From Dyadobacter sp. LHD-138 (GTDB lineage Bacteria; Bacteroidota; Bacteroidia; Cytophagales; Spirosomataceae), in assembly GCF_030929615.1 (NCBI RefSeq), contig NZ_JAVFVU010000020.1, forward strand, positions 1 to 64,000: 64,000 bases of DNA. The letters run 5' to 3'. The notes under the pieces are model-generated. The model saw nothing but the letters and a program-made list of their open reading frames with translations. It was not told the origin of the DNA and did not search any database. Shown in pieces: positions 8,336 to 17,964 of the stretch. Every line of letters begins with the position of its first letter. The stretch's first letter is position 1. A program made the translations under genes and the position numbers.

Positions 8336-9235
8336 ATGAATCAACAAGCCATGAAATATACCAGTACAAGAACCATTCAAAAAACACATGATACCACACT
8401 AACTCAAAATTCGGATTTTCCTCTGCATGATCTGGGCGAAGATTTTTTTGCAATCACAACGATTGAAGGCGGTGACGAACATTTTTTTAATGGCGTTCAC
8501 CGCCATGATTTTTATGAGGTACTCTGGTTTACAAGCGTAAAAAAACAGGAGGCACATTATATCGATTTTATCAAATATCCGATCGCCGATAACCAGTTAT
8601 TTCTCCTTTTGCCAGATCAGGTGCATAGTATGGACCGGGCCGGTAAGACAGGTTTTGTTTTTGCCATGTCGCGGGATTTCTTTGAACGCTTGATTGCTGC
8701 CGATATCTTTAAATTGTTCTATCATTCGGTTAATTTTTCAGTGGTCATTCCCGATACTCATGACAATCTTTTTCAAACGCTTATCAAGTTGATTCGACAG
8801 GAAAACGAGTCGGGAAAACGGCCGGCAATCCTTGAATCCTATTTACGAAGCTGGTTTTTACATTGTATAGAACTGGAAAAGGCAGTGCAGCGTGACGACC
8901 GGCCAGATAGCAGAATGCAGGTACTGATCGAATCGGTTGAGGTGAATTTCAAAGATGAGCGGAAATCCTCTTTTTATGCCAATGAATTATCGCTGAGTGC
9001 GAAAAGACTTAACGAACTGACGAAGGAAACATTTGGCAAAACAATCAGTCAGCTTATCAACGACAGGCTTATTCTGGAAGCTAAAAGGGAAATAAGCTGC
9101 TCGGAGAAGCCAATCAAGGAAATCAGTTATGAACTCGGGTTTACAGAACCTTCGTATTTTACCCGTTTTTTCGGGAAGCAAACCGGATTTTCCCCTGAGG
9201 ATTTTAGAAAAAAGATGGAAGTGCTGTACAACTGA
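8336..9235 (+). CDS. AraC-family transcriptional regulator
   Basis: A 299-residue regulator with an N-terminal cupin-like sensing half (HRHDFYEVLWF near residue 56 is the typical sugar-binding barrel start) and a C-terminal pair of helix-turn-helix motifs. The second is followed by the family signature ISYELGFTEPSYFTRFFGKQ. Two in-frame ATGs, at 8336 and 8351, are both usable, and the second begins MKYTSTR. It follows the Fur-like gene after a large AT palindrome. It converges with the dehydrogenase gene on the other strand, so its target is not obvious and could be the upstream uptake operon or the sugar genes downstream. Confidence 0.88.
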   Translation: MNQQAMKYTSTRTIQKTHDTTLTQNSDFPLHDLGEDFFAITTIEGGDEHFFNGVHRHDFYEVLWFTSVKKQEAHYIDFIKYPIADNQLFLLLPDQVHSMDRAGKTGFVFAMSRDFFERLIAADIFKLFYHSVNFSVVIPDTHDNLFQTLIKLIRQENESGKRPAILESYLRSWFLHCIELEKAVQRDDRPDSRMQVLIESVEVNFKDERKSSFYANELSLSAKRLNELTKETFGKTISQLINDRLILEAKREISCSEKPIKEISYELGFTEPSYFTRFFGKQTGFSPEDFRKKMEVLYN

Positions 9236-9265
9236 GATATCCTAAATTGTGGAGTCGTTATGAAT

Positions 9266-9305
9266 AAAAAGCCCTACTTCCAGTCGTTCGGAAGTAGGGC
9301 TTTTT
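9266..9305. terminator. Bidirectional terminator
   Basis: AAAAAGCCCTACTTCC pairs perfectly with its complement at 9290-9305 around an 8-base loop. A and T runs on both sides let it serve the AraC gene on the plus strand and the dehydrogenase gene on the minus strand. Confidence 0.88.
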
Positions 9306-9322
9306 TATAAACCGAAGGCCGT

Positions 9323-10339
9323 TTAACTGATGGCAACCATGGCCTTGATCACGCCGTTTTGCGGATCCAGCCAGCTCTCAAATTGATCCATGACCTCGTC
9401 AAACTGAACCCGGTGGGTGATATAAGTAGTTGGTTTAACCAACCCTTTTTTCATGCTGTCGATCACATGTTCGAAGTCCTGGCGCGTTGCGTTTCGGCTG
9501 CTCATCAGCGTGGCTTCCCTTTTGTGGAATTCGGGATGGTTGATATTAATATCGCCTTTTTGCAGTCCTATCAGGATATACCGGCCGCCGTGCGCCAGAT
9601 AGCTGAAACCGGTATTGATCGCCCTGAGATTCCCCGTTGCATCTATGACCACGGTCGGCATATCACCCTTTGTGAGTTCATGCAACCGTTCTGTCACGTT
9701 CTCCGTCAATGCGTTAATGGTATGATCAACATGAATCCGGCCACGGCAAAAGGCCAGACGGGAGTCGTTGATATCCAGTGCGATCACGGTTGCTCCTGCA
9801 ATTCGGGCAAACTCCATCGTTCCCAATCCTATGGGGCCCGCGCCAACGACCAGCACGACATCGCCGGGTTTTATGTCAGCTCTCCTAACACCATGGGCGC
9901 CAATGGCCAATGGTTCTACGAGCGCAAGTTCGTCAAAGCTCAAACCATCGCCATGCACAAGCGAATAGGATGGGACGGAAATATATTCTGCCATTCCGCC
10001 ATCGATATGCACGCCGGATACCTGTATGTTGGTACAACAATTTGGCTTGCCGGCACGACAGGCAACACATTTGCCACAATTGAAATAAGGGACAAAAGTC
10101 ACGGCTTCTCCAATTTCAAAACCCGGGGCGTTGTCGAGGGAGACAATTTCGCCTGCAAGTTCATGCCCCAAAATACGGGGGTAATTGAAAAATGGTTGTG
10201 TTCCTTCAAAAGCGTGAAGATCCGTGCCACAAATGCCGATCCGTTTTATTTTGAGAATTGTATGCCCGGGAGTCAGCACGGGTTTTTCGGCTTGCTGGTA
10301 AGCAAAATGGCCCGGCGTTGTACAAACAAGCGTTTCCAT
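9323..10339 (-). CDS. Zinc-dependent alcohol/sugar dehydrogenase (MDR superfamily)
   Basis: A 338-residue NAD(P)-dependent dehydrogenase of the threonine/sorbitol dehydrogenase branch. The catalytic zinc ligands are in ICGTDLHAFEG (Cys37) and GHE (near residue 59). The structural zinc loop is CGKCVACRAGKPNCC (about residues 88-102), and the Rossmann motif is VGAGPIGLG near residue 165. It is the last gene of a minus-strand set behind FucP and an SDR enzyme, so a step in sugar oxidation, such as a fucose- or fuconate-related alcohol, is likely. The precise substrate cannot be read from sequence. Confidence 0.9.
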   Translation of the reverse strand: METLVCTTPGHFAYQQAEKPVLTPGHTILKIKRIGICGTDLHAFEGTQPFFNYPRILGHELAGEIVSLDNAPGFEIGEAVTFVPYFNCGKCVACRAGKPNCCTNIQVSGVHIDGGMAEYISVPSYSLVHGDGLSFDELALVEPLAIGAHGVRRADIKPGDVVLVVGAGPIGLGTMEFARIAGATVIALDINDSRLAFCRGRIHVDHTINALTENVTERLHELTKGDMPTVVIDATGNLRAINTGFSYLAHGGRYILIGLQKGDININHPEFHKREATLMSSRNATRQDFEHVIDSMKKGLVKPTTYITHRVQFDEVMDQFESWLDPQNGVIKAMVAIS

Positions 10340-10411
10340 GGAGTGTACTGAGAATTAAGAATGAAAAATGATACATCAGTTGCCTGGGACAACTGATGCA
10401 GGTATTTATTT

Positions 10412-11200
10412 TCAGGAATTAGCCAACGCCCGATCCAGGTGAACATAACCTCCATCCACATAAAGAAGCTGGCCGGTCGTATGGCTTGATTTGCCCGACA
10501 GCAGAAACGCCGTTGTATTCGCGATTTCTGCGGCCGTTGTCATCCGGTTTTCCAACGGAATATGTGCTACGATGGATTTTAACTTTTCTTCCGGATCAGG
10601 TAAGGTCTGTATCCACTTTTCATAAAGCGGTGTCCAGCATTCCGCCACGACAATTGCGTTCACACGGATACCGTATTTTAGCAATTCAACGGCCCATTCG
10701 CGGGTGAGCGCATTTCTTCCGCCATTGGCTGCCGCGTAGGCCGAAGTGCCTCCCTGGCCGGTATCAGCTGTTTTGGAAGTAATATTGACAATGGATCCTT
10801 TGGATGCTTTTAAAGCAGGCAAGGCGTATTGCGCCATCAGGTAATAATGGACAAGGTTTTTGTGCAGTGAGGCAATGAAGCTTTCGTAGTTTCCATTTTC
10901 CAGACCAACCCCGTCGTTCACACCAGCGTTGTTTACAAGTCCGTCGATCCGGCCAAACTGAGCCAGTATTTCTTTAACAGCCCGTTCGGAATCTTCGGGT
11001 TTGGTTAGCTCCGCCGAAACCTGGAAGGCTTTCAATCCTTTGGATGTTATATTATCTAGCACTGTTTGGTTGTCGTCTGCGTTTCTTCCAACGATCACGG
11101 GGACAGCGCCTTCCGCTGCCAGTACCTGAACAATGCCTTCGCCAATACCTTTTGCACCACCGGTTACGATAATGACTTTATCTTTAAGCTGTAAATCCAT
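10412..11200 (-). CDS. SDR-family oxidoreductase, probable L-fucose dehydrogenase type
   Basis: The 262-residue protein has the SDR cofactor motif TGGAKGIG (residues 14-21), the NNAG motif, and a catalytic Ser in SIVNITSKT. The active-site segment reads SAYAAANGG, so the tyrosine is present but the position of the usual YxxxK lysine is Asn (codon AAT). Adjacent genes encode a FucP-type symporter and a zinc dehydrogenase, which suggests oxidation of L-fucose or a related sugar to its lactone. The Lys-to-Asn change may be a subfamily trait or a damaging substitution. Apart from this residue the protein looks complete, with the C-terminal GQLLYVDGGY typical of the family. Confidence 0.85.
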   Translation of the reverse strand: MDLQLKDKVIIVTGGAKGIGEGIVQVLAAEGAVPVIVGRNADDNQTVLDNITSKGLKAFQVSAELTKPEDSERAVKEILAQFGRIDGLVNNAGVNDGVGLENGNYESFIASLHKNLVHYYLMAQYALPALKASKGSIVNITSKTADTGQGGTSAYAAANGGRNALTREWAVELLKYGIRVNAIVVAECWTPLYEKWIQTLPDPEEKLKSIVAHIPLENRMTTAAEIANTTAFLLSGKSSHTTGQLLYVDGGYVHLDRALANS

Positions 11201-11232
11201 TTTTTAAGAATAATAGAGAATCAATAGACTTT

Positions 11233-11306
11233 ATCACGAATTATATTGCAAGACTGTTTTACGTCAGAAGTAGGCTATCAGCAATCGGTTAAAATATCAT
11301 TTCTTG
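11233..11306. repeat. Dispersed intergenic repeat, copy A
   Basis: This sequence resembles 37654-37717: shared blocks include CACGAATT.TATTG, GTTTTAC and CAATCGG.TA.AAT.TCAT, with about 13 extra bases here. It lies between the SDR and symporter genes. No protein is encoded. Confidence 0.55.
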
Positions 11307-11372
11307 GCGTGACAGCTGACAGCGCTACAAGAGAAATCGTGATAATGTCTAATCGTTTCGGTTTTTAATAAT

Positions 11373-12626
11373 TTAATGTGAAACACCCAGTGTCACATTT
11401 TTTACAGAACTGTTTTTTACTGCGAAATAAAGTACTACAAGAAAACAGAATGCCGGTACGATGTAGGCGGTTTGTATAGACGATTGATCGGAAACCCAAC
11501 CCATGATCACCGGGAAAATAGCCCCACCGACGATGGACATAATTACAAGGGAAGAACCAATTTTGGTCTTGGCCCCAAGTCCGCGGATACTCAATGCGAA
11601 GATTGTCGGGAACATGATTGACATAAAGAACTCGACGCCAACCAAAGCATAAACCGATACCATGCCGGAAGTAACGACGGCTACGATCAGCAACGCAATG
11701 TTAAGTACACTGTAAATCGCAAGCAGACGTGGAGGCGCGATAAAACGCATCAGATAAGTCCCAATGAAACGGCCAACCATAAAGCTCAGCAATGCACCGG
11801 ATAAGAGGTAGGCCGCTGTTTTTTCATCAATCCCTGCAACCTTATCCGAAAAACGGATGAAGAAGCTGCTGACGCATACCTGTCCACCTACGTAGAAAAA
11901 CTGCGCAAAGGTCCCAAGGATAAGGTTTTTCTCGCCAAGGATCGAGCCGGAAGCTTTTTCGCTTGTGTCTTCTTCTTCAACAATTTCAGGAAGCTGTGTC
12001 CGCCAGATCAGAACGGCGACGATTAGTACAATAATACCGATTGTTAAAAATGGGATTTTTACGGAGGCAGCTTCTTCGGCCAGGTAATTGTTTAGCTGTT
12101 GCGCGCTCATGGCCTGCTGCTCCTGTGCCGAAAGTGTTTTTCCCGAAAGAATGAATGCTCCGCCCATTAAAGGTGCAAGAAATGCTGCCAAACCGTTAAA
12201 GGATTGAGCAAAATTAAGGCGCTGGGTGGACGTGTCGGCATCTCCAAGTACGGTGATATAAGGGTTTGCAGCAGTTTCAAGTAAAGTAAGACCGCTGGCA
12301 ATGATAAACAACGCGACCAAGAAAAAGCCAAAATGACGAAGTTCCGCTGCCGGATAGAAGAGGAATGTGCCGAACGCAAAGAGAATGAGCCCGAGCGTAA
12401 TCCCAGCCTTATAGCCGAATCTTTTCATGAAAAGTCCTGCCGGTAATGCGATGAGGAAATACGCGATGTAAGAAGCCGAGTCGATCAATGCAGATTGTAC
12501 GTCGGTCAACTGGCAGGCTTTCTTTAAATGCGGAATAAGGATCGGATTAAGATTGAGTGCAAAACCCCACAAAAAGAACAGGGAAGTAATAAGAATAATA
12601 GCCAGACGGGTTTTGCGATCTGTCAT
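11373..12626 (-). CDS. fucP: L-fucose:H+ symporter family MFS transporter
   Basis: This 417-residue, 12-helix inner-membrane permease belongs to the FucP branch of the major facilitator superfamily. It shows LFFLWGFALNLNPILIPHLKK at its start, the ETAANPY motif after helix 4 (near residue 118), and an FLAPLMGG segment, all characteristic of sugar:proton symporters of this family. A central cytoplasmic loop near residues 210-230 is acidic. It heads a minus-strand set with the SDR and zinc dehydrogenases and is divergent from an AraC regulator, a typical inducible sugar-uptake layout. L-fucose is the best guess, but related members move glucose, galactose or N-acetylglucosamine. Confidence 0.87.
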   Translation of the reverse strand: MTDRKTRLAIILITSLFFLWGFALNLNPILIPHLKKACQLTDVQSALIDSASYIAYFLIALPAGLFMKRFGYKAGITLGLILFAFGTFLFYPAAELRHFGFFLVALFIIASGLTLLETAANPYITVLGDADTSTQRLNFAQSFNGLAAFLAPLMGGAFILSGKTLSAQEQQAMSAQQLNNYLAEEAASVKIPFLTIGIIVLIVAVLIWRTQLPEIVEEEDTSEKASGSILGEKNLILGTFAQFFYVGGQVCVSSFFIRFSDKVAGIDEKTAAYLLSGALLSFMVGRFIGTYLMRFIAPPRLLAIYSVLNIALLIVAVVTSGMVSVYALVGVEFFMSIMFPTIFALSIRGLGAKTKIGSSLVIMSIVGGAIFPVIMGWVSDQSSIQTAYIVPAFCFLVVLYFAVKNSSVKNVTLGVSH

Positions 12627-12781
12627 AGGTTAAGATAAGTTTAGTGGTTTAAGGAGCTTAAAATTAAACAATGCAAAGGAATTATATTTTATTATAAAGA
12701 AGAGAATCGTATTTATCCAAGTAATAAGATATATTAACATGTTTTTTTATTTGATATGTTTATTGATGTATAAATATCGGC

Positions 12782-13666
12782 ATGAAACCACAGCTTCTTA
12801 AAGTCCCGACGGCACCGGCGTATTCATTTAGTGTCCGGCAGGACCTGGTCCCGAATCTGAACAACCGTTGGCATTACCATCCTGAAATCGAGCTGATACA
12901 TTTTCACAGAGGCTCGGGTACGCAGTTTGTCGGGGATAGTATCAAGCGTTTTGGAGCGGATGATATTGTGCTGGTGGGCTCAAATCTGCCTCATTACTGG
13001 CGGGACGATGACGATGAAATTTTACATAAACCGACGCACGCGCCATATTCTACCGTTGTGCATTTTACAAGCCAGTTTTGGGGCGAGAAGTTTCTGGATC
13101 TTACGGAAAACAAACCGCTGAAACTAATTCTTGACAAGGCCCAGCGAGGTTTGTTGTTGACTGGAAAACTGAAAATCAGGATTGCCGAACTGATGGAAGA
13201 AATGCGTTTTGCCGAGGGACCTGACCGGATTATTGCCCTCATGAAATGTCTGATCGCTGTGGCAAGGTCCGAAGAGTATCTGATGCTGTCGTCGGTGGGT
13301 TTTCAATACGATCTTTCAGAGTCTGAAAATGACCGGATCAATGCGATTTATGACTACACTTTATCCAACTTTAAGCAAAAAGTAAGTCTGGAAGAAATTG
13401 CTTCGGTGGCGGGTATGGTGCCGAATTCTTTTTGCAGGTATTTTAAATCAAGGACTGGCAAGACTTATTCTCAGTTTTTAAACGAAATCAGGGTAGGGCA
13501 TTGCTGTAAATTGCTGATCAATAGCAGTGTAAGTATCAAACAACTGGGTTTTGAAAGCGGGTTTATGAATTTCAGCTGCTTTCACAAGAGGTTTAAAGAA
13601 ACGACCGGTTTGAGCCCGCAAAGTTATCGTCAGCTTTACAGAGATAAACAGCCGAAAATGGTTTGA
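12782..13666 (+). CDS. AraC-family regulator of the sugar module
   Basis: A 294-residue regulator with an N-terminal cupin (RWHYHPEIELIHFHRGSGTQF, residues 28-48) and a C-terminal double helix-turn-helix (about 185-285) ending in the AraC signature GFMNFSCFHKRFKETTGLSP. It is transcribed away from fucP with a 155-base AT-rich gap between them, so it most likely controls the FucP, SDR and dehydrogenase genes in response to the sugar. No defined operator was recognised in the gap. Confidence 0.9.
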   Translation: MKPQLLKVPTAPAYSFSVRQDLVPNLNNRWHYHPEIELIHFHRGSGTQFVGDSIKRFGADDIVLVGSNLPHYWRDDDDEILHKPTHAPYSTVVHFTSQFWGEKFLDLTENKPLKLILDKAQRGLLLTGKLKIRIAELMEEMRFAEGPDRIIALMKCLIAVARSEEYLMLSSVGFQYDLSESENDRINAIYDYTLSNFKQKVSLEEIASVAGMVPNSFCRYFKSRTGKTYSQFLNEIRVGHCCKLLINSSVSIKQLGFESGFMNFSCFHKRFKETTGLSPQSYRQLYRDKQPKMV

Positions 13667-13694
13667 TGTATTTCCTGAAAGATTTTGTTGTTAT

Positions 13695-14564
13695 TTATCC
13701 TGCGTTGATGGCTCTTTTGAAAAATCCGCCAATGAAACTGCCTGCAAACGTAAGAATACAGCTGCCGTACAGACTAAAATTTTCAATTTCCTGACGTCCG
13801 GTACTTTCGGGAATGTTTGTAAAAAGAAAATACCCGGCTAACAGGAAAATACATTGGCAAATGGCCAGCAGCCAGCCCTTCACAGGCTCGACAAAGCCGA
13901 TGGAAATCGCCGAGACAACGGCCAGGAAATACGGAAGGTGAATACTTTCCGCTCCTTTTATTTCAATGATGATGATAGCGCTGGTTACAACGATTAATAT
14001 TGAATTGACCGCCAGTCGTTTATCCAGAAACGGAGTTTTAACCTCTACGGTTTGACTTTCACCGGTCAGCTTCATTTTCAGTATCTCGCTTTCTTTCAGA
14101 AAATCTTTCTGCGCTTCTGCGTCAAGACCAAGTGCCTGATATGTCAGGCCGCGCCAGCGATAGGGTGCCTGACTTTGCTCTCCGTCGTATAAAATAGCCT
14201 TATTCAGTGATTCCAGTGCATCTTTCAGTAACTGGTTTTCATATTCCAGCTTACCTTTTTCCAGGTGTAGCGCAGACAAAGTGCCGTCATAACTTAAACC
14301 ACTGATCAGATCCTTTTTGGCTGCATCGGTGTTCCCCATTTTTTTGTAACAAAGCGCCCGGTACAGATAGGCAACACTGGACTTGGGTTTGGCTTTTATT
14401 CTGGCGTCAAAATAATCAAAGGCGGGCTGTATCTGCGCGTCATTATATAATTTAATTCCGTCTTTCAGACTTGCAGTTTCTTTTTCAGATTTGGTTCGCA
14501 GGTCCGCGTAGTTCCTCAAATAATATATATAGCCAAATATGGCCAGAACAACTAAAAATTCCAT
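13695..14564 (-). CDS. TPR-repeat membrane protein
   Basis: A 289-residue protein with an N-terminal membrane helix (residues 1-17), about three tetratricopeptide repeats (roughly 35-150, for example AYLYRALCYKKMGNTDAAKKD), and three or four hydrophobic helices from about residue 185 to the C-terminus. The TPR part probably mediates protein-protein contacts on the cytoplasmic face. No enzyme motif is visible, and neither neighbour shares its strand and function. The specific role is unknown. Confidence 0.8.
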   Translation of the reverse strand: MEFLVVLAIFGYIYYLRNYADLRTKSEKETASLKDGIKLYNDAQIQPAFDYFDARIKAKPKSSVAYLYRALCYKKMGNTDAAKKDLISGLSYDGTLSALHLEKGKLEYENQLLKDALESLNKAILYDGEQSQAPYRWRGLTYQALGLDAEAQKDFLKESEILKMKLTGESQTVEVKTPFLDKRLAVNSILIVVTSAIIIIEIKGAESIHLPYFLAVVSAISIGFVEPVKGWLLAICQCIFLLAGYFLFTNIPESTGRQEIENFSLYGSCILTFAGSFIGGFFKRAINAG

Positions 14565-14897
14565 TTTTCGGCACTCGGGTTGATACAGGGTTCAATATTA
14601 CTGATAAAATACTTTCGGCTGTCATTTCGCCTGTCTGAAATTTGCTTTCTTGTGGTGAAACACTTCATGAACAAAAGCAAAAACCGGTGGAATTACCGAC
14701 TCGTTGTTAAAGAAAGTTAAACACGGCTACCTCGGGGAAATGCTTAACTTTTTTTAAGACAAAGCAGCCCGCTTCTGAATATCCATTTCAATAGTTTTGG
14801 CGGATGAATCTGATCAATTATACACTTTGTAGTTGATTACAAGTGCATTGCTGAAAATAAATTACAACGGATATCGATCCCAAACACTACAAATTCA
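14565..14897. other. Intergenic region, no gene seen
   Basis: This gap separates the divergent TPR and DUF2723 genes and should contain both promoters. I saw no RNA gene or strong inverted repeat. Confidence 0.5.
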
Positions 14898-17876
14898 ATG
14901 ATGACTTTCAAACGAATCAACAACCTTACTGGCTGGATTGTTTTTGCAATTGCGTTGCTGACTTACCGGTTCACGATCGAGCAAACGGCCAGTTTCTGGG
15001 ACTGCGGCGAGTTCATCGCCTGTGCATTTAAATTACAGGTTCCGCATCCGCCCGGAGCCCCGTTTTTTCTGTTGGTCGGGCGGCTTTTTTCGATGCTGGC
15101 AATGGGCGATGTTACCCGGGTAGCCTTCTGGATCAACATGCTTTCGGTGTTGTGCAGCGCATTCACGATCCTGTTTTTATTCTGGACGATAACCCTTTTG
15201 ACAAGAAAACTGATCGGAAAACCTGACGATGAAATGACGCCCGACGATGTTGTGCTTTCCATGGGCGCGGGCATTGTGGGCGCTCTTGCCTATACCTGGT
15301 CGGATTCCTTCTGGTTTTCGGCCGTTGAGGCAGAAGTTTATGCGATGTCGTCTTTCTTTACGGCGATTGTGATCTGGGCGGTTTTTAAATGGGAGAAAAT
15401 GGAAGATCCTTCTGAGGAAAACCGGTGGCTGATCTTTATAGCCTATCTCACGGGCATTTCTATCGGTGTTCATTTATTAAACCTTGTTACCATTCCTGCC
15501 TTGGCTTTGGTTTATTATTTTAAAAAATATCCTAAACCGGGTGTGTTTGGAGGGTTTATGGCGCTGAGCGGGGGATTGGCAGTTCTTGCGCTCATTAATT
15601 CAGGGCTAATTGCCGGCCTGCCAACGCTGGCGGGGAAATTCGAGATATTTTTTGTCAATAGCTTCGGACTTCCGTACAAATCAGGAATGACTGTGTTCAT
15701 CGTGCTTTTTTTAGGCTCCCTCGTTTGGGGTATCCGGTATGCGCATCAAAAGGAAAAGGCGCTGCTCAATACCTGTTTGTTGTCATTTGCTTTCGTGCTG
15801 ATCGGTTATGCTTCGTATCTGCTTGTTCTGGTGCGGTCGGAATACAATCCGCCGATTAACGAGAATAATCCGAGCGATGTTTTAAGTTTTGTTTCTTACC
15901 TGAAAAGGGAACAATACGGAAGTCGTCCGCTGCTTTATGGACCTTCCTTTGCATCCAGACCCATAAGTCAAAAACGTGATACACCTGTTTATCAGAAAAA
16001 AGACGGTAAGTATGTCGTCCAGGGTTATCGGTACGACTATGATTATGAGCCGGGAAGCAGTATGCTTTTGCCGCGTTTGTACAGCACGGAGCCGGGGCAT
16101 CCGCAGCTTTATCAGCAGATGATGGGGCTGGTGGAAGGGCAAAAGCCAACGATGTCTCAGAACCTTTCATTTATGTTTTCGCATCAGCTCGGACATATGT
16201 ACTGGCGTTATTTTCTCTGGAATTTTGCGGGACGCGAGAGTGATGTGGAGGGGGCAGGCGTTATGCTGCCATGGGATGCTGCCAAAACGTATCCTTCCGC
16301 TATTACGCAAAACAGGGCGCACAACAACTTTTTCATGCTTCCGTTACTGCTCGGGCTGGCTGGTATAGTGGTACTATATTTTAAAAACAAAAAGGATTTA
16401 CTCGTTTTAGGGTTGCTTTTTTTGCTGACCGGCGTCGCTTTGGTTATTTACCTGAATTCGCCTCCCATAGAGGCCCGGGAGCGTGATTATATTTATGTTG
16501 GTTCATTTTATATCTTTTGCATGTGGATCGGACTGGGCGTTATTGCTGTGGCTGATGGCGTTAGAAAATGGTCGGGAAATGCGTCAAAAAGTGCGGTTTT
16601 TGCCAGCGCCGTGTGTCTGGCTGTACCCGTCATGATGGGGGTTAAAGGCTGGGATAATCATAACCGGAGCAACCGGTATCATGCTGTCGACTTTGCTAAA
16701 AATCTGCTAAATTCCTGTGCGCCCAACGCCATTCTGTTTACCGGCGGCGATAATGATACTTTTCCGTTGTGGTATGTGCAGGAGGTGGAAGGTTTCCGGA
16801 CGGATGTGCGCGTTTGTGTGCAGACTTTTCTCGGTACCGATTGGTATATCAGCCAGTTGAAACGGAAAACCAATCAATCGGAGGGGTTGCCTTTATCTCT
16901 GGATTCCAATAGTTATGCATTCGGAAAAAATGACTATCTGCCGTTTTATGAGATTCCAAGTGTAAAATCCGGTATCAATTTGAAAGAATATCTTGAACTG
17001 ATCGGGAAGGAAAACAAGGCCATTCAGGTTCCGCTGACGAGTGGTGATGTGGCTTCCATTTTACCGTCATCCGTTCTGTTTCTCCCGGTAAATGTCAGGG
17101 AAGTTGAAAGGCTGAATATTATCAAAAAGGATCTGTTGCCACTTTTAGCTGACTCCATGAGCTGGACAATTGGCAAGAAGGATTTGTATAAGGGAGATCT
17201 GGTGATGCTCGATATCATTGCCAGTAATAACTGGAAACGGCCGGTCTATTTTTCGAGCACGATGGGCGGATCGAATAATCTGGGTTTGAAAGAGTATATG
17301 CAACTGGAAGGATACACCTATCGCTTGCTTCCGGTCCGTGTGCCGGGCGCGTCGGACGGATATGTGAATTCGGATGTGATGTACGACAATCTGATGAATA
17401 AAATGTTCTGGCGGGAGTTAAATAACAAAGAGACTTATTACGATAATACCTACCTGGGTTCTCCGGTCGCGACGGCAAGAATTGCATTTTTACGTCTTAC
17501 AAATCAGTTATTGGCCGAGAATCGCAAGGAAGACGCCCGAAAAGTAATGCGTAAAGCGTTGACGGTCATGCCCGACAACAGTATTCCGTACGACCAGATT
17601 TCCTCAAATTATATCGGGATGCTTTTTGATCTTGGTGAAAATAAAAAAGCGTTAGATACCGCCCGGACCATGGCGTTGCGTGCCAATGAAAATCTGGAAT
17701 TTGCCAGGAAAAATGAGGTTTCAAGAAGCCGGGACATTAATGCGGACCTATACATTTTGCAGACAATCGTGCAGGAATGCAAGCAGGCAAAACAGGATAC
17801 TGCTGCAAAGGAATACGAAGCAATTTTTAAGAAACACTTGCTGGCTTTCAATTTGTATAGCGGCGAAGGAGAATAG
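14898..17876 (+). CDS. DUF2723 membrane glycosyltransferase-like protein
   Basis: A 992-residue integral membrane protein of the DUF2723 family, which is related to protein O-mannosyltransferases. The first half holds about ten to twelve hydrophobic helices. Near the N-terminus WDCGEFIACAFKLQVPHPPG (residues 35-54) gives the acidic catalytic-type motif (Asp-x-x-Glu) in the first extracytoplasmic loop followed by the conserved HPPGAP. The soluble C-terminal half (about 620-992) includes a helical, TPR-like tail. The likely role is transfer of a lipid-linked sugar to an envelope protein or glycan. It stands alone, so donor and acceptor are not known. Confidence 0.85.
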   Translation: MMTFKRINNLTGWIVFAIALLTYRFTIEQTASFWDCGEFIACAFKLQVPHPPGAPFFLLVGRLFSMLAMGDVTRVAFWINMLSVLCSAFTILFLFWTITLLTRKLIGKPDDEMTPDDVVLSMGAGIVGALAYTWSDSFWFSAVEAEVYAMSSFFTAIVIWAVFKWEKMEDPSEENRWLIFIAYLTGISIGVHLLNLVTIPALALVYYFKKYPKPGVFGGFMALSGGLAVLALINSGLIAGLPTLAGKFEIFFVNSFGLPYKSGMTVFIVLFLGSLVWGIRYAHQKEKALLNTCLLSFAFVLIGYASYLLVLVRSEYNPPINENNPSDVLSFVSYLKREQYGSRPLLYGPSFASRPISQKRDTPVYQKKDGKYVVQGYRYDYDYEPGSSMLLPRLYSTEPGHPQLYQQMMGLVEGQKPTMSQNLSFMFSHQLGHMYWRYFLWNFAGRESDVEGAGVMLPWDAAKTYPSAITQNRAHNNFFMLPLLLGLAGIVVLYFKNKKDLLVLGLLFLLTGVALVIYLNSPPIEARERDYIYVGSFYIFCMWIGLGVIAVADGVRKWSGNASKSAVFASAVCLAVPVMMGVKGWDNHNRSNRYHAVDFAKNLLNSCAPNAILFTGGDNDTFPLWYVQEVEGFRTDVRVCVQTFLGTDWYISQLKRKTNQSEGLPLSLDSNSYAFGKNDYLPFYEIPSVKSGINLKEYLELIGKENKAIQVPLTSGDVASILPSSVLFLPVNVREVERLNIIKKDLLPLLADSMSWTIGKKDLYKGDLVMLDIIASNNWKRPVYFSSTMGGSNNLGLKEYMQLEGYTYRLLPVRVPGASDGYVNSDVMYDNLMNKMFWRELNNKETYYDNTYLGSPVATARIAFLRLTNQLLAENRKEDARKVMRKALTVMPDNSIPYDQISSNYIGMLFDLGENKKALDTARTMALRANENLEFARKNEVSRSRDINADLYILQTIVQECKQAKQDTAAKEYEAIFKKHLLAFNLYSGEGE

Positions 17877-17893
17877 GTTTTTCAAAAAAATAC

Positions 17894-17948
17894 AACCTGT
17901 AAATCCTGCGTCCAATTACAAATTCGAGAGGCGCAGGATTTACTGGTT
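17894..17948. terminator. Long-stem hairpin between convergent genes
   Basis: AACCTGTAAATCCTGCG pairs with 17932-17948 with one mismatch across a 21-base loop. It sits between the DUF2723 and SRPBCC genes, which converge, so a two-way terminator is plausible although the T run is poor. Confidence 0.5.
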
Positions 17949-17964
17949 AAAACCTTATTGTCGA

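Noticed and set aside
9359-10351. Long plus-strand frame of 330 codons opposite the zinc dehydrogenase
   Set aside because: It mirrors a gene with clear zinc-site motifs and has no family resemblance, so it is a shadow.
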